The position numbers and the translations under genes were made by a program. A stretch of DNA of 64,000 bases from Roseobacter ponti (GTDB taxonomy: Bacteria; Pseudomonadota; Alphaproteobacteria; Rhodobacterales; Rhodobacteraceae), in contig NZ_CP048788.1 in assembly GCF_012932215.1 (NCBI RefSeq), positions 620,001-684,000 on the forward strand. Direction: 5' to 3'. The notes beneath the pieces were generated by a model. That model ran no database searches and had not been told where the DNA came from. It saw nothing but the letters and a program-made list of their open reading frames with translations. Below are positions 36,984 to 46,018 of this stretch, piece after piece (the stretch's first letter is position 1; the number at the start of each line of letters is the position of its first letter).

Positions 36984-37567
36984 CACCGAGGCGACACCTT
37001 CTTCGTCCATAATGCCGGAGAACATGCGATCTGACGGACATTTCATGTGCGTATTGATCTGGTGCGTGCCCGCGTGTTCAGGCACTGTTTTTTCGTCGGG
37101 CTGTGCACGGATAAGGTCAGCCTTCTGTGCATTCGCACATCCCGGGCAGTAAGGTGAGCGGTCACGTTCGACCCGGGATGCAGTTCTGCGGTCTCGGTCT
37201 GCAAGGAACCCGAGAGGTTTCCGCGGACCTGTGCTGTTATCACTTTTACGGCCCCCTTGGGGCGAAGCGCATGAATGGCGGGTAAGTCTGGTGGTCCCAT
37301 AGCTGATCTTCCGATCAAGCATGCTCTGGCACACCAGAAACCCGACGTTGACCAGGTTTCACATAACGGCACTCTGCGCTGCATCCGGGGTCGGCCAGGC
37401 GCCCGGATCTAACGCCATTAACCGATGTGTTTAGTGCATTGTATATTCAGGCGAGGTGCAGATGCTTCAGTGTATCTATCTGTGCACTTCAGAGTGAAAA
37501 TATTGAGCACTGCTTAATCATTAACACCGGACCGGATGCTATCCCGCGAACCTGAGAATACTGAAAT
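36984..37567. other. 584-base stretch without recognised gene
   Basis: A minus-strand open frame at 37043-37384 contains a protein-like segment (RGNLSGSLQTETAEL) but no family or ribosome site was recognised. It may be decayed coding DNA. It separates the accessory region from the minus-strand TRAP operon. Confidence 0.4.
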
Positions 37568-38851
37568 CTACCCGCCAATCAGCGCAGGAAGCGTTAGCGA
37601 GATGGCCGGCACAAAGGTGATCAGCATCAATGCTATGAGTATTGCAATGTAGAATGGCCATATCGTGCGCACTGCTTTCTCCATCGGCAGTTTCCCGACA
37701 GCGCAACCGACAAACAGACAGGATCCGACCGGCGGGGTACACAAGCCCAACCCCAGGTTCACCAGCAGGATCATTCCAAACTGCAACGGATCAATGCCAA
37801 GTGCAGTGGCGACCGGCAGAAAGATGGGCGTGCAGATCAATATCAGCGCCGCCATATCCATGATCATTCCGAGGATGAGCAAAACCAGATTGATCATCAG
37901 CAAGATCAGGATCGGATTATCCGTCAAACCGGTTAGCAGATCCACGGTCCTGGCCGGTACCCGGTAGAACGTAAGCATATAGGCAAACGCACCCGCGCAG
38001 GCGATCAGGATCATGACCATGGCTGTTGTGCGCACCGATGAGACAACAGCCGTCCTGAATTTTTCAAAGGTGATTGAGCGATACACCAGAACCGTAACTA
38101 AAAAGGCGTATATAGCGCCAAAAGCGCCGGACTCGGTGACTGTGAAGATCCCCGACAGAACTCCACCGACGATGATGACAGCAGTCAGCAGCCCCGGGAT
38201 CGCGCCGAAGAAGGCGATTGTCAGTGCTGTCCAGCCGGGAAACTTTTCGGCCGCATAGCCGCGCCTGACAGCCACGAGATAGGCTGCGGCCGCAAGACAG
38301 GTGCACATCAGAATGCCTGGAACAACACCGGCCAAAAACAGTTTGGAAATTGATATGCCACCACCAGCTGCAATGGCGAAGATGATCATATTATGGCTGG
38401 GTGGGATTATGATTCCCGCGATTGAGGACGTGACCGTGACATTCACGGCATAGTCAGCATCGTATCCTTTTTCCTTCATCACCGGCACAAGGATCGAACC
38501 CAGAGCAGAAATGTCGGCGATCGCAGATCCGGATATCCCTCCGAAAAGCATCGACGAAAAGACATTTACGATCCCGAGACCGCCCCTGACGGCCCCGACC
38601 GCGGCCTGCGCAAAGCGAACCAGACGCATCGCAATGCCACCATGAAACATCAGATCACCGGCAAAGATGAAAAACGGAATGGCCATAAGCGCAAAAACAT
38701 TGATGCCCGATATGATCCGCTGGAACCCGATCATCAGCGGCAGGCCCTCGTACCAGAAGGCAGCGATGGCCGAGATCCCGAGAGCGAAGGCCACGGGCGT
38801 GCCGATCACTACGCAGAAGGCAAACGCCCCCAAAAGAACTGCAATTCCCAT
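37568..38851 (-). CDS. dctM: TRAP transporter large permease (DctM)
   Basis: Twelve-helix inner-membrane subunit (427 residues) that couples sodium entry to solute import. Family stretches visible include GTPVAFALG, FAGDLMFHGGIAMRL, MLFGGISGSAIADISALGSI and IMDMAALILICTPIFLPVA, then NLGLGLCTPPVG. It is the last gene of a dctPQM set, 9 bases after dctQ. By context the substrate is probably a uronate or related sugar acid. Confidence 0.94.
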   Translation of the reverse strand: MGIAVLLGAFAFCVVIGTPVAFALGISAIAAFWYEGLPLMIGFQRIISGINVFALMAIPFFIFAGDLMFHGGIAMRLVRFAQAAVGAVRGGLGIVNVFSSMLFGGISGSAIADISALGSILVPVMKEKGYDADYAVNVTVTSSIAGIIIPPSHNMIIFAIAAGGGISISKLFLAGVVPGILMCTCLAAAAYLVAVRRGYAAEKFPGWTALTIAFFGAIPGLLTAVIIVGGVLSGIFTVTESGAFGAIYAFLVTVLVYRSITFEKFRTAVVSSVRTTAMVMILIACAGAFAYMLTFYRVPARTVDLLTGLTDNPILILLMINLVLLILGMIMDMAALILICTPIFLPVATALGIDPLQFGMILLVNLGLGLCTPPVGSCLFVGCAVGKLPMEKAVRTIWPFYIAILIALMLITFVPAISLTLPALIGG

Positions 38852-38860
38852 GAAATGGCC

Positions 38861-39388
38861 CTATTCGATGCTATCGCGGCGCTCGTCGACGCCGAGGAAC
38901 AGGCGGATAAGGTGACCGAGTGAGAAAATCAGGATCAAACCACCGCCGATTGTGAGGGGCAAAGACCGCAATCCTTCAGGAAGCTGGATGAGCGGAATGA
39001 GAGAGCCCCATTTGAAGATCGTCAGTTGCATACCGTACCAGAGCATCAGCGCTCCGAACCCGGCCATGGTTGCGTCACTGATGACCACAAAAACATTACG
39101 CACCCATCTCGGCACGGACGCGCGAATAACAGAGACCGACAGATGTGTGTTTTCGTGAACACCAACTGCAGCACCCAGAAAGGCGATCAGCATAACCAAA
39201 AGCAGGGCCACCTGCTCCACCCAGGTGGGTGTCGCGTTCAGAACGTAGCGGCCAAAAACCAGCCACCCGAAAATGACTGTTAAAACGACCAGCGCAATTC
39301 CGGTCAGGATACGACAAACCAGTGCGATCATATCAAGTGTCGCTGTCATTCGCTTCAGGTACTTCGAAGTTTCAGAGGCGCTGTTCAT
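38861..39388 (-). CDS. dctQ: TRAP transporter small permease (DctQ)
   Basis: Four-helix small membrane subunit, 175 residues, with the characteristic VFGRYVLNATPTWVEQVALLL segment of DctQ proteins. It bridges the binding protein and DctM. It lies 78 bases downstream of dctP, a gap filled by a stem-loop, and 9 bases upstream of dctM. Confidence 0.92.
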   Translation of the reverse strand: MNSASETSKYLKRMTATLDMIALVCRILTGIALVVLTVIFGWLVFGRYVLNATPTWVEQVALLLVMLIAFLGAAVGVHENTHLSVSVIRASVPRWVRNVFVVISDATMAGFGALMLWYGMQLTIFKWGSLIPLIQLPEGLRSLPLTIGGGLILIFSLGHLIRLFLGVDERRDSIE

Positions 39389-39408
39389 TTGATGGACCCT
39401 GCGAAAAA

Positions 39409-39440
39409 GTGCCCGGCTCCGAAGCGTCGAAGCCGGACAC
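39409..39440 (-). terminator. Stem-loop between dctP and dctQ
   Basis: On the minus-strand transcript a 14-base stem forms (GTGTCCGGCTTCGA / TCGGAGCCGGGCAC, two G-U pairs) with loop CGCT. It is fully paired only in this orientation, consistent with selection on the dctPQM mRNA. No T-run follows, so it probably protects dctP mRNA or attenuates. Confidence 0.7.
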
Positions 39441-39466
39441 GACCAGTTTCAGGAAAAAGCCGCGGC

Positions 39467-40447
39467 TTACTCGGTTGCCTGAATCAGCTCGACCAACGGA
39501 CGCAGAGTTGGATTGGTTTCGAAATAGGCTTCGTAAACCGGACCCATTGCGTCCTGGAACGGCGCTTTATCCGCGATTTCGTTCACGATGACGCCGCCGG
39601 CTTCGACCGCTTCCCGGCTTGCCTTTTCACGCGCTGCCCAAAGCTCTCTTTGCAGCACTGCGGATTCCTGTGCGGCCTCTGTTACGGCCGACTGCATTTC
39701 TGCTGAAAGACCCTCGAAGGCCGCCGTATTCACACAGATACACTCGGGAATAATCAGGTGCTGAGACAGCGAGTAGTAGCCTGCCACCTCAAAGTGACCG
39801 GTGGATTCGTAGGAGGGCCAGTTGTTTTCGGCCCCGTCGACAACGCCCGTCTTAAGAGCTTGATATACTTCTGCAAATGCCATCGGCGACGGGTTGCCAC
39901 CCAGCTGTGAGATCATTCCTGTGAACAGGTCGTTGTTCATCACGCGGACTTTCATACCCTGAACATCTGCCGGAGTATTGATCGGCTTTTCGCCGTTATA
40001 GAAGGAACGTGCACCCGCATCATACCAGGCCAGAGGCGTCAGGCCCTTTGCTGCCATCCCTGCCGCAATCGCAGCGCCGCCATCGCTGTCCAGAACGCGG
40101 AACATGTGTGGCACGTCCTTAAAGATAAACGGCAATGATACAACATTAGCTTCAGCAACGATCGGTCCAATGGGGCCGAGGTTAAAGTTACCGATTTCCA
40201 GTGCGCCGGCGCGAACCTGCTCTACCGCGTCAGGCTGGCTGCCCAGTGTTCCGCCGTGGAACATCTGCAGTGTCACCTCGCCGCCGGTTTTATCAGCAAG
40301 CAATTCAGCGAATTTGTCCATCGCGACCGTGTTCGGATAGCCTTCGACGTGGATGTTCCAGCCGCGCCAGTCCGCCGCGTGCGCCGTAACGCAGATAACG
40401 GAAAGCGCCGCTGCGCCGATAAGTGATTTGGTGATGTTCTCGAACAT
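39467..40447 (-). CDS. dctP: TRAP transporter solute-binding protein (DctP)
   Basis: Periplasmic binding protein of 326 residues with a Sec signal peptide ending VTAHA. The DctP core is visible: LLADKTGGEVTLQMFHGGTLGSQPDAVEQVRAGALEIG, and the substrate-carboxylate Arg region KVRVMNNDLF followed by GAENNWPSY. ATG at 40447 has an AGGGAGG site; the in-frame codon at 40489 is not needed. A palindromic operator lies about 125 bases upstream. SBP type suggests sugar-acid ligands, but specificity is not readable. Confidence 0.93.
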   Translation of the reverse strand: MFENITKSLIGAAALSVICVTAHAADWRGWNIHVEGYPNTVAMDKFAELLADKTGGEVTLQMFHGGTLGSQPDAVEQVRAGALEIGNFNLGPIGPIVAEANVVSLPFIFKDVPHMFRVLDSDGGAAIAAGMAAKGLTPLAWYDAGARSFYNGEKPINTPADVQGMKVRVMNNDLFTGMISQLGGNPSPMAFAEVYQALKTGVVDGAENNWPSYESTGHFEVAGYYSLSQHLIIPECICVNTAAFEGLSAEMQSAVTEAAQESAVLQRELWAAREKASREAVEAGGVIVNEIADKAPFQDAMGPVYEAYFETNPTLRPLVELIQATE

Positions 40448-40570
40448 GATGTCCTCCCTTGAGAATTGAACCAGTATTCTTGTCGTCATGCCAGGATCCG
40501 GTCAAACCCCCGACATACACTTCGATATGTCCGCCTTAGCTGATGAGTAACTGATCGCCCTCAAAAGAAG

Positions 40571-40584
40571 ACTAGTATACCAGT
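40571..40584 (-). promoter_or_regulatory. Operator of the TRAP operon (GntR site)
   Basis: ACTAGTATACCAGT is a near-perfect 14-base palindrome (consensus ACTrGTATACyAGT) centred on GTATAC, the core seen in operators of FadR/UxuR-type GntR regulators. The identical 14-mer occurs at 42012-42025. Confidence 0.75.
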
Positions 40585-40639
40585 TTTGTCAACGATTATT
40601 ATTCTGACCCTCAAACCGGAACGGCAAAGCACGCGCCAG

Positions 40640-41152
40640 TCAGGCTTCGCCGCGGACCGGGCGGTTATTCTCGATGTTAAACTTCATTCCATCCAGAAGC
40701 TCCGCAAGATCAGGTCTGGCAGCAGGACCGTTTGATATATCCACAAGCATGAGGGTGCCGTCGGGCCTGATACCAAACGCCCCGGGTTCAGCGAACCTGT
40801 TGCTGGTCTCGGCGTCGGACAGTGGATCGGACACATAAAGCCCCAGAGATCGCATTTGCTTTTCGGTCAGGCCAAAGGATAAATCGAAATTCCACCCGAA
40901 CTCTTCTTTGTCCAAACGGGCTTTTTCTGCCGTATCCGCAGAAACCACGATGACATCCATTACCGAGTTCCAGTCTGACAGGACATCGTTCAGCTTGCTC
41001 AGGAACCGCTTGCATCTCGGGCAGTGCCTGCCGCGGTACACGAAGAGCATGGTCCAACGCTCCTTTGGCCGTCCGATACTGACCGGGGCACTATCGAGCG
41101 TTTCAAAGGTCATCTCTTCTACCGGTTTACCGACGCGCGGTTTGGTGTGCAT
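40640..41152 (-). CDS. Peroxiredoxin-like thiol-disulfide protein
   Basis: A 170-residue AhpC/TSA-superfamily protein. It has CPRC (Cys44, Cys47) after FVYRGRHC, a thioredoxin-like arrangement in place of the single peroxidatic Cys of classical Prx. The following VIVVSADTAEKARL stretch is standard for the fold. It lies between gntR (12 bases upstream) and the dctP promoter, so it is probably co-transcribed with gntR. A link to the uronate genes is not obvious. Confidence 0.8.
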   Translation of the reverse strand: MHTKPRVGKPVEEMTFETLDSAPVSIGRPKERWTMLFVYRGRHCPRCKRFLSKLNDVLSDWNSVMDVIVVSADTAEKARLDKEEFGWNFDLSFGLTEKQMRSLGLYVSDPLSDAETSNRFAEPGAFGIRPDGTLMLVDISNGPAARPDLAELLDGMKFNIENNRPVRGEA

Positions 41153-41164
41153 GATTTCGCCCCC

Positions 41165-41866
41165 CTAAGTGACCTGTGCGTTTTCAGGCATGAAGTAATC
41201 GGCATTCGTTTCAGAAATACGGCTGATGGTTTCGTCCAGTCTCGACAGATGCAGCATGCCGGCTTTTATTGCCACATCGGCGTCATTTCCTGCGACGGCT
41301 GTCGCAATGGCACGATGATCCTGCACAAGTTCCGGCATACGGTCTCCCTTGGACATGCTCAGCTTGCACAACCGGTCCACTTTGGACTTTTCAGACATGA
41401 TCACATCAAAGGCGAACTCCGCCTGCGCGATTTGAGACAGCGTTTTATGAAATTCGTAGTCCAGCTCATTGAACCGGTCGATATCTTTGGCCCTGACTGC
41501 ATCTTCCTGCTGCTCCAGAGCCTTTTCCAGAATTGCTGATCCTTCTCGATTGCATAATTCTGCAGCACATCTGAGAACTTCTTTTTCCACGGCTGCGCGC
41601 ACAAACCGCGATTTGACAATTTCGCGCATGGAAAAGCGTTTTACTTCGGTCGCCCGCTGCGGGCGGATCAGCAGCAGATCAAGCGTTGCCAGGCGATTGA
41701 ACGCATCCCGCACCGGCTGACGAGAGACACCGAACTGCGTTGCGATGTCTGCTTCCGATATCTTGTCTCCGGGCTTAAGGCGCAGGGCCGAGATTTCTTC
41801 ATACAGGTAATCGTAAATGTCATCGACGCTGGTGCGCCGTGTACCGAACTGAGTTACCTGCGCCAT
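41165..41866 (-). CDS. GntR-family regulator, FadR/FCD type
   Basis: A 233-residue transcription factor with an N-terminal winged helix (ISEADIATQFGVSRQPVRDAFNRL) and a C-terminal FCD domain. The FCD metal-ligand pattern is present (DYEFHKTL, then two later His in DHRAI and LHLSRL). FCD ligands are commonly organic or sugar acids. It is divergent from the SDR-cupin genes and close to dctPQM; both carry the same palindrome, so it probably regulates both units. Confidence 0.9.
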   Translation of the reverse strand: MAQVTQFGTRRTSVDDIYDYLYEEISALRLKPGDKISEADIATQFGVSRQPVRDAFNRLATLDLLLIRPQRATEVKRFSMREIVKSRFVRAAVEKEVLRCAAELCNREGSAILEKALEQQEDAVRAKDIDRFNELDYEFHKTLSQIAQAEFAFDVIMSEKSKVDRLCKLSMSKGDRMPELVQDHRAIATAVAGNDADVAIKAGMLHLSRLDETISRISETNADYFMPENAQVT

Positions 41867-42011
41867 CTGGCTGTCTCCTGTCAGGGTCTTTCATTAAGCG
41901 TTTAACGAGATTTTTTGGACAACAGTACTCGAATTATACGGCCGCATTGATCACCTGGCTGGATAACGCACCAGTAAACGCGTCCGGGCGGGCCCTCAAA
42001 ACATCTGATTG

Positions 42012-42025
42012 ACTAGTATACCAGT
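42012..42025 (+). promoter_or_regulatory. Operator upstream of the SDR-cupin genes (GntR site)
   Basis: Second copy of ACTAGTATACCAGT, here inside a 17-base identity with the dctP-upstream site (GACTAGTATACCAGTTT). It lies between the gntR start (41866) and the SDR start (42168), so it can control both directions. Confidence 0.75.
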
Positions 42026-42167
42026 TTCTGTGAAAAGTGAAATTAAATCCAGGACGAAACGGCATTTTGTTGTTGGTGAAAGCGCGAATGTATCGGCAGA
42101 TACCATGGCCCGATCGCTACAACGTACCGTTTCAGCCGGTTTTAAAAGGCAAAAAAGGAACCAGAAA

Positions 42168-42911
42168 ATGAAACTTGCCGGACAAGCTGCAATTGTAACA
42201 GGCGGCGGCCGCGACATCGGACAGGCGGCTGTACTAAAGCTTGCATCAGAAGGCGCGAGCGTGGCGATAAACTACCATTCCAGCAGCGAAGGTGCCGATG
42301 CCGCCGTGAATCAGATCGAAGCGCAGGGCGGTCGAGCCTTCGCCCTCAAGGGTGACCTGACGAAACAGGAAGACGTGGATGCACTCATTGCGAAAACGGT
42401 TGAGGAATTTGGCGGGATCAACATTCTGGTGAACAACGCTGGGGGCCTGATTGCACGCAAGAAGATTGCAGAGATGGAACTGGACCATTGGAACGCTGTC
42501 ATGGATCTGAACCTGACCAGCGTGTTTATGGTAACCAGGGCCTGTCTTGCCCATATGCAGACCGGCGCTGTCGTTAATCTGGCCAGTCAGGCCGCGCGTG
42601 ACGGCGGGGGTGCCGGAGCCGTTGCGTACGCAGCCTCAAAGGGTGCAATCATGACAATGACGCGAGGGCTGGCCAAAGAGGTCGGGCCGGAAATTCGTGT
42701 AAACGCCCTTTGTCCCGGAATGATCGATACGGATTTTCATAATGTGCACACTCCTGACGCTGCGCGACGCGGCTATGAAGCCGCAGTTCCGGTTCGCCGG
42801 CAGGGGACAGTCGAAGACACCGCCAGTCTGATCCTGTTTCTTGCCTGTGAGGATTCGGCATTCATTACCGGTGCAAATATCGATATCAACGGTGGCATGC
42901 TCTTTTCATGA
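42168..42911 (+). CDS. SDR-family NAD(P)-dependent reductase
   Basis: A 247-residue short-chain dehydrogenase. The cofactor motif is TGGGRDIG (11-18), then NNAGG, the catalytic Ser in NLASQ and the YAASK motif. The ending INGGMLF is family-typical. ATG at 42168 is set by the AAGGAA site and the standard SDR start (KLAGQAAIVTGGG); the frame is open further upstream but that part is not protein-like. Next to a KdgF-like cupin and a TRAP importer, a role as a keto-uronate (DEH-type) reductase is the best inference. Confidence 0.88.
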   Translation: MKLAGQAAIVTGGGRDIGQAAVLKLASEGASVAINYHSSSEGADAAVNQIEAQGGRAFALKGDLTKQEDVDALIAKTVEEFGGINILVNNAGGLIARKKIAEMELDHWNAVMDLNLTSVFMVTRACLAHMQTGAVVNLASQAARDGGGAGAVAYAASKGAIMTMTRGLAKEVGPEIRVNALCPGMIDTDFHNVHTPDAARRGYEAAVPVRRQGTVEDTASLILFLACEDSAFITGANIDINGGMLFS

Positions 42912-42917
42912 AACGGT

Positions 42918-43244
42918 ATGAAAGGTTGCCCTGTGTCTGATTTCCCCGTCGTGGTCACCGGAGAAGGTGTGAGCCGACAGGTTCTTTCCGATCATCCGGA
43001 TCTTATGGTTGTTGCCTTCAGGTTTGGCGCGACAGGTGCCATCGGCGCATTGCATGATCACCCGCATGTTCAGTCGACTTATGTGGAGAGCGGTCGGTTC
43101 CGTTTTACCCTTGGCAACGATGAACGAGAGGTGGGCCCGGGGGACAGCTTTGTCGTTTCTTCGGGGGTGACGCATGGATGCACTTGCCTTGAACCCGGGA
43201 CACTGGTGGATTGTTTCACGCCGCGCCGGGACGATTTTCTTTGA
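42918..43244 (+). CDS. KdgF-like cupin (unsaturated uronate linearisation)
   Basis: A 108-residue single-domain cupin. Metal ligands are visible as HDHPHVQ (His46, His48, Gln52) and His86 in SSGVTHG, the arrangement of KdgF. KdgF opens 4,5-unsaturated monouronates released by pectate and alginate lyases to linear keto-uronates. ATG at 42918 or GTG at 42933 could start it. The gene follows the SDR by 6 bases. Other small cupins share the ligand set, so the KdgF call rests on motif spacing and neighbours. Confidence 0.72.
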   Translation: MKGCPVSDFPVVVTGEGVSRQVLSDHPDLMVVAFRFGATGAIGALHDHPHVQSTYVESGRFRFTLGNDEREVGPGDSFVVSSGVTHGCTCLEPGTLVDCFTPRRDDFL

Positions 43245-43543
43245 CGTAGAAGCAGAAACCCGGGCCGCAGTCCCAGGTCAGGCCAGGTAAAGTTTTATCC
43301 GTTCAGAAATCAGGCGGATATCTCAATTTTAACCGGAACGTCACTGCCATGTGACCGGACACCATGATGTGACCGGCGCCCGCTCAACGATGAACTACTG
43401 TCCGGCCCTGAACTGTTCGGTGGCTGATCAGCGATTTGTCCGCAGAGGGTGAGTTCGCCGATCAACAGATCTGGCAGGTGCAGCGAATGTCTTGGTAGGG
43501 CCGGATGCTGACAGTCGGAAGTCGTAGCTATCAGGCCGGGTCA
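43245..43543. other. 299-base convergent intergenic region
   Basis: Lies between the convergent cupin and Na/Pi genes. No gene, clear terminator or repeat was identified. Confidence 0.4.
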
Positions 43544-45199
43544 CTAGGAAAGCCGGCTTTTCAACAGGTCACCAGTCTTGAGCAGAATAGGATGACCTAC
43601 CATCGAGAACGCTGTGTTTATCTGTTTCAGCGCGCGCAGTGTTTCCTGATGGATGTTGCTCGTTTCAATACTTTCCGCAAGTCCCTCACGAAGACGCCCG
43701 ATGTGACTGAGTTGCAGTTTCTGCTCGACCTTGCGCACTTTTTCTTTGGCTGCCACCAGCTCACGCGCTTCTGCAGGGTTTTGGTTCATCATTACATTCA
43801 ACGCCAGTTGAACATTGCTCTGAACACGATCAGTGAAATCCCGGATCTCATCGCGGCCCTGAGGTGAGAACTGCAGTTTCTGCATGTCCAGACGTTTGGC
43901 AAGCTCCAGCATGATCCGGGCGACCGCGTCGGACGCGGAATCAAGACTGGAAGAAATCGACGCAAGCTCCATCGAGCGGCGACTCAGATCCTCATTCATG
44001 CCTTTCTGCCCGAGGCGCGCAAGATAGAGTTTGATCTCCAGATGCGTCTGCTTAATGGCCTTGTCCTGCTCCACAATCATGCTGGCCGTGGCGCTGTTCC
44101 ACTGGTCATAAAGGGGCTCGACGGCGATCAGCATCTGTTCAATCTTCTGGCCCACGCCCAGCAGTTCACGCGCTGCACAGTCAATGGCACGTTGCGGTCG
44201 GTCCAGCAGGGTCGGATCCAGCGCGCTGGCAACACTTAGCGCTCCGTTCGGTGTGGATTTTTCGACCATAAACCACGACAGGCCCGCTGTTATTGATCCG
44301 ACGAAAGGAAGCGCCGCGAGCGCCAGCAAAAGGTTGAAGACGAGATGCAGATTGATGGCCTGCCGGGCGGGCGCCGCGCCAAGCTGGTTCAGCAGGCCCG
44401 GAACCGCTGCGATCACAAGGACCGCCAGCGCGGCACCACCACCACGCAGGATCAGGTTGGCCATGACCATCTGTCGCGACGCAAGCGGTGCTGAATATGT
44501 CAGAACAAATGCGATAAAGCCGCCACCCAGGTTGGCTCCAAGGATCATTGCGGCGGCGGCAGGGACGGGAAGGATGGATTGTCCGGCCAGTGTAACAAAC
44601 AGCAATACTGCTGCGACGCTCGAATGGACGCCCCAGGCAAAAACAGCGCCAATGACAAAGGCAGTCAGCAGATCGCGACCCAGATAGGCCATGACGGCCT
44701 GGGTTCCGGGGTTGGATATCATCGGTTCGGTCGCACCCCGGATCATGTCCAGCGAAACGAAGATCAGAGCGAGGCCGATTAAGATCCGGCCAATCTGCCG
44801 GATGTTGCTGCCTTCGCCGCGCAGAAACACCGTGACGCCTGTAACAAGCAGTATCGGGATAAGAAGCGGCTGCCGCACCATCAAAAGCTGCGTCACGACG
44901 GCGGAACCGACATCTGCACCAAGCAGTATCGCCAGACCGGTCGCCGTCGCAAGCCCGCCCCTGGAGACAAAGTTGGACACCAGAACCGCGACGGCTGTGG
45001 CGCTTTGCAGCAGGACAGCCGCGCCCATGCCTGTGGCTGCCGCAACCAGCCGGTTCCCGGCAGAATGGCGCAGCCAGATGCGCAGCGGCGCAGCAAATCC
45101 GCGTTCGACCCCCGTACGCACGAGGCGTACAGCCCAGATCAGCAGGGCCGCTGCGCCTGCGATATGTACCAGTATCTGGATTGCATGCGGTTCATTCAC
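43544..45199 (-). CDS. Na/Pi cotransporter family protein with PhoU-like C-terminus
   Basis: A 551-residue membrane protein. Two inverted transport repeats are marked by the Gln-Ser motif (VLLQSATAVAVLVSNF and a counterpart around SSVAAVLLFVTLAGQ). About ten helices are followed by a cytosolic helical region (from about 340) resembling PhoU. The family imports phosphate with sodium. It shares strand and neighbourhood with the phosphoesterase and UgpCBAE-like genes, consistent with a phosphate theme. Confidence 0.88.
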   Translation of the reverse strand: MNEPHAIQILVHIAGAAALLIWAVRLVRTGVERGFAAPLRIWLRHSAGNRLVAAATGMGAAVLLQSATAVAVLVSNFVSRGGLATATGLAILLGADVGSAVVTQLLMVRQPLLIPILLVTGVTVFLRGEGSNIRQIGRILIGLALIFVSLDMIRGATEPMISNPGTQAVMAYLGRDLLTAFVIGAVFAWGVHSSVAAVLLFVTLAGQSILPVPAAAAMILGANLGGGFIAFVLTYSAPLASRQMVMANLILRGGGAALAVLVIAAVPGLLNQLGAAPARQAINLHLVFNLLLALAALPFVGSITAGLSWFMVEKSTPNGALSVASALDPTLLDRPQRAIDCAARELLGVGQKIEQMLIAVEPLYDQWNSATASMIVEQDKAIKQTHLEIKLYLARLGQKGMNEDLSRRSMELASISSSLDSASDAVARIMLELAKRLDMQKLQFSPQGRDEIRDFTDRVQSNVQLALNVMMNQNPAEARELVAAKEKVRKVEQKLQLSHIGRLREGLAESIETSNIHQETLRALKQINTAFSMVGHPILLKTGDLLKSRLS

Positions 45200-45226
45200 C
45201 GGTCTGTTTTTCCATATCTTTGTTGG

Positions 45227-46018
45227 TCAGAAGGAATAGGGACCCGATCCGGCCACCGGCCCGATGCGGACCGTTTGAAACCCGGCGTCCCAGCGATGCA
45301 GAAGGCATCCATCTTCCTCAGTCATAAACCCGACAGGCCCGTCAGGACGGCGATCATAGGCAAATGTGCTGCAGGGCGACGGCGCTGAGATGCAGACATG
45401 GCCTGCAAAATCGCTGACGATCATACTGTGGATATGGCCGCAGACACTGCGCAGTGTACCTGGATACGCCGCGGCGATATCTCGCAGGTCATCCCTGTTG
45501 GTGAGCCGGATGTCATCCATAAAGCCGATGCCGCAGGAAAACGGCGGATGATGCAGTGCCAGAAGCACCGGCGCGTTACCAGCCGCCGATAATGCGGTCT
45601 CAAAGAACGAAAGGCTCTCGTCTGAGAGCTTACCCTGTCCCTGTCCTTCGACAAGTGTATCAAGCCCGATCAGGTGGATGTCACCAATCCGGTGTGTCCA
45701 GTTCAGTGGGCCGGCATCCGGTAAGACGCCGGCAAAGGCTGCGCGCATGGGCTCGCGTGCATCGTGATTTCCGGCAATAACATAAGTTGGCAGGCCCAGA
45801 GGGGCGATGAGCGTCCTGAACCTTTCATAACTTTCAGCGCTGCCGTCATCGCTGAGGTCGCCACTGATCAGCAGCGCATCAACCGGCCCGATCTGGTCGC
45901 GGATGCTGTTGATGCGACTCACCAGCCGCTCAAGGGCGTCTGCTGTATCAAGCCGCCCCGACACCCGCGCGCCCGGGGGCACGATATGGGTGTCGGATAT
46001 CTGCAGGATAGCGGTCAT
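45227..46018 (-). CDS. Calcineurin-like metallophosphoesterase (CpdA/GpdQ class)
   Basis: A 263-residue cytosolic phosphodiesterase. The dimetal motifs are complete: ISDTH, GDLSDDG, GNHD, HHPP and GHIHS. The class III/GpdQ-like group includes glycerophosphodiesterases and cAMP phosphodiesterases. Its ATG overlaps the stop of the upstream permease gene by 4 bases (ATGA). It is therefore part of the UgpCBAE-like operon, where hydrolysis of imported glycerophosphodiesters would fit. Confidence 0.87.
   Translation of the reverse strand: MTAILQISDTHIVPPGARVSGRLDTADALERLVSRINSIRDQIGPVDALLISGDLSDDGSAESYERFRTLIAPLGLPTYVIAGNHDAREPMRAAFAGVLPDAGPLNWTHRIGDIHLIGLDTLVEGQGQGKLSDESLSFFETALSAAGNAPVLLALHHPPFSCGIGFMDDIRLTNRDDLRDIAAAYPGTLRSVCGHIHSMIVSDFAGHVCISAPSPCSTFAYDRRPDGPVGFMTEEDGCLLHRWDAGFQTVRIGPVAGSGPYSF

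Noticed and set aside
37043-37384. 113-codon minus-strand frame between the glycine-rich protein and dctM
   Set aside because: A central segment looks protein-like, but no family, ribosome site or neighbour supports a gene; listed only as intergenic content.
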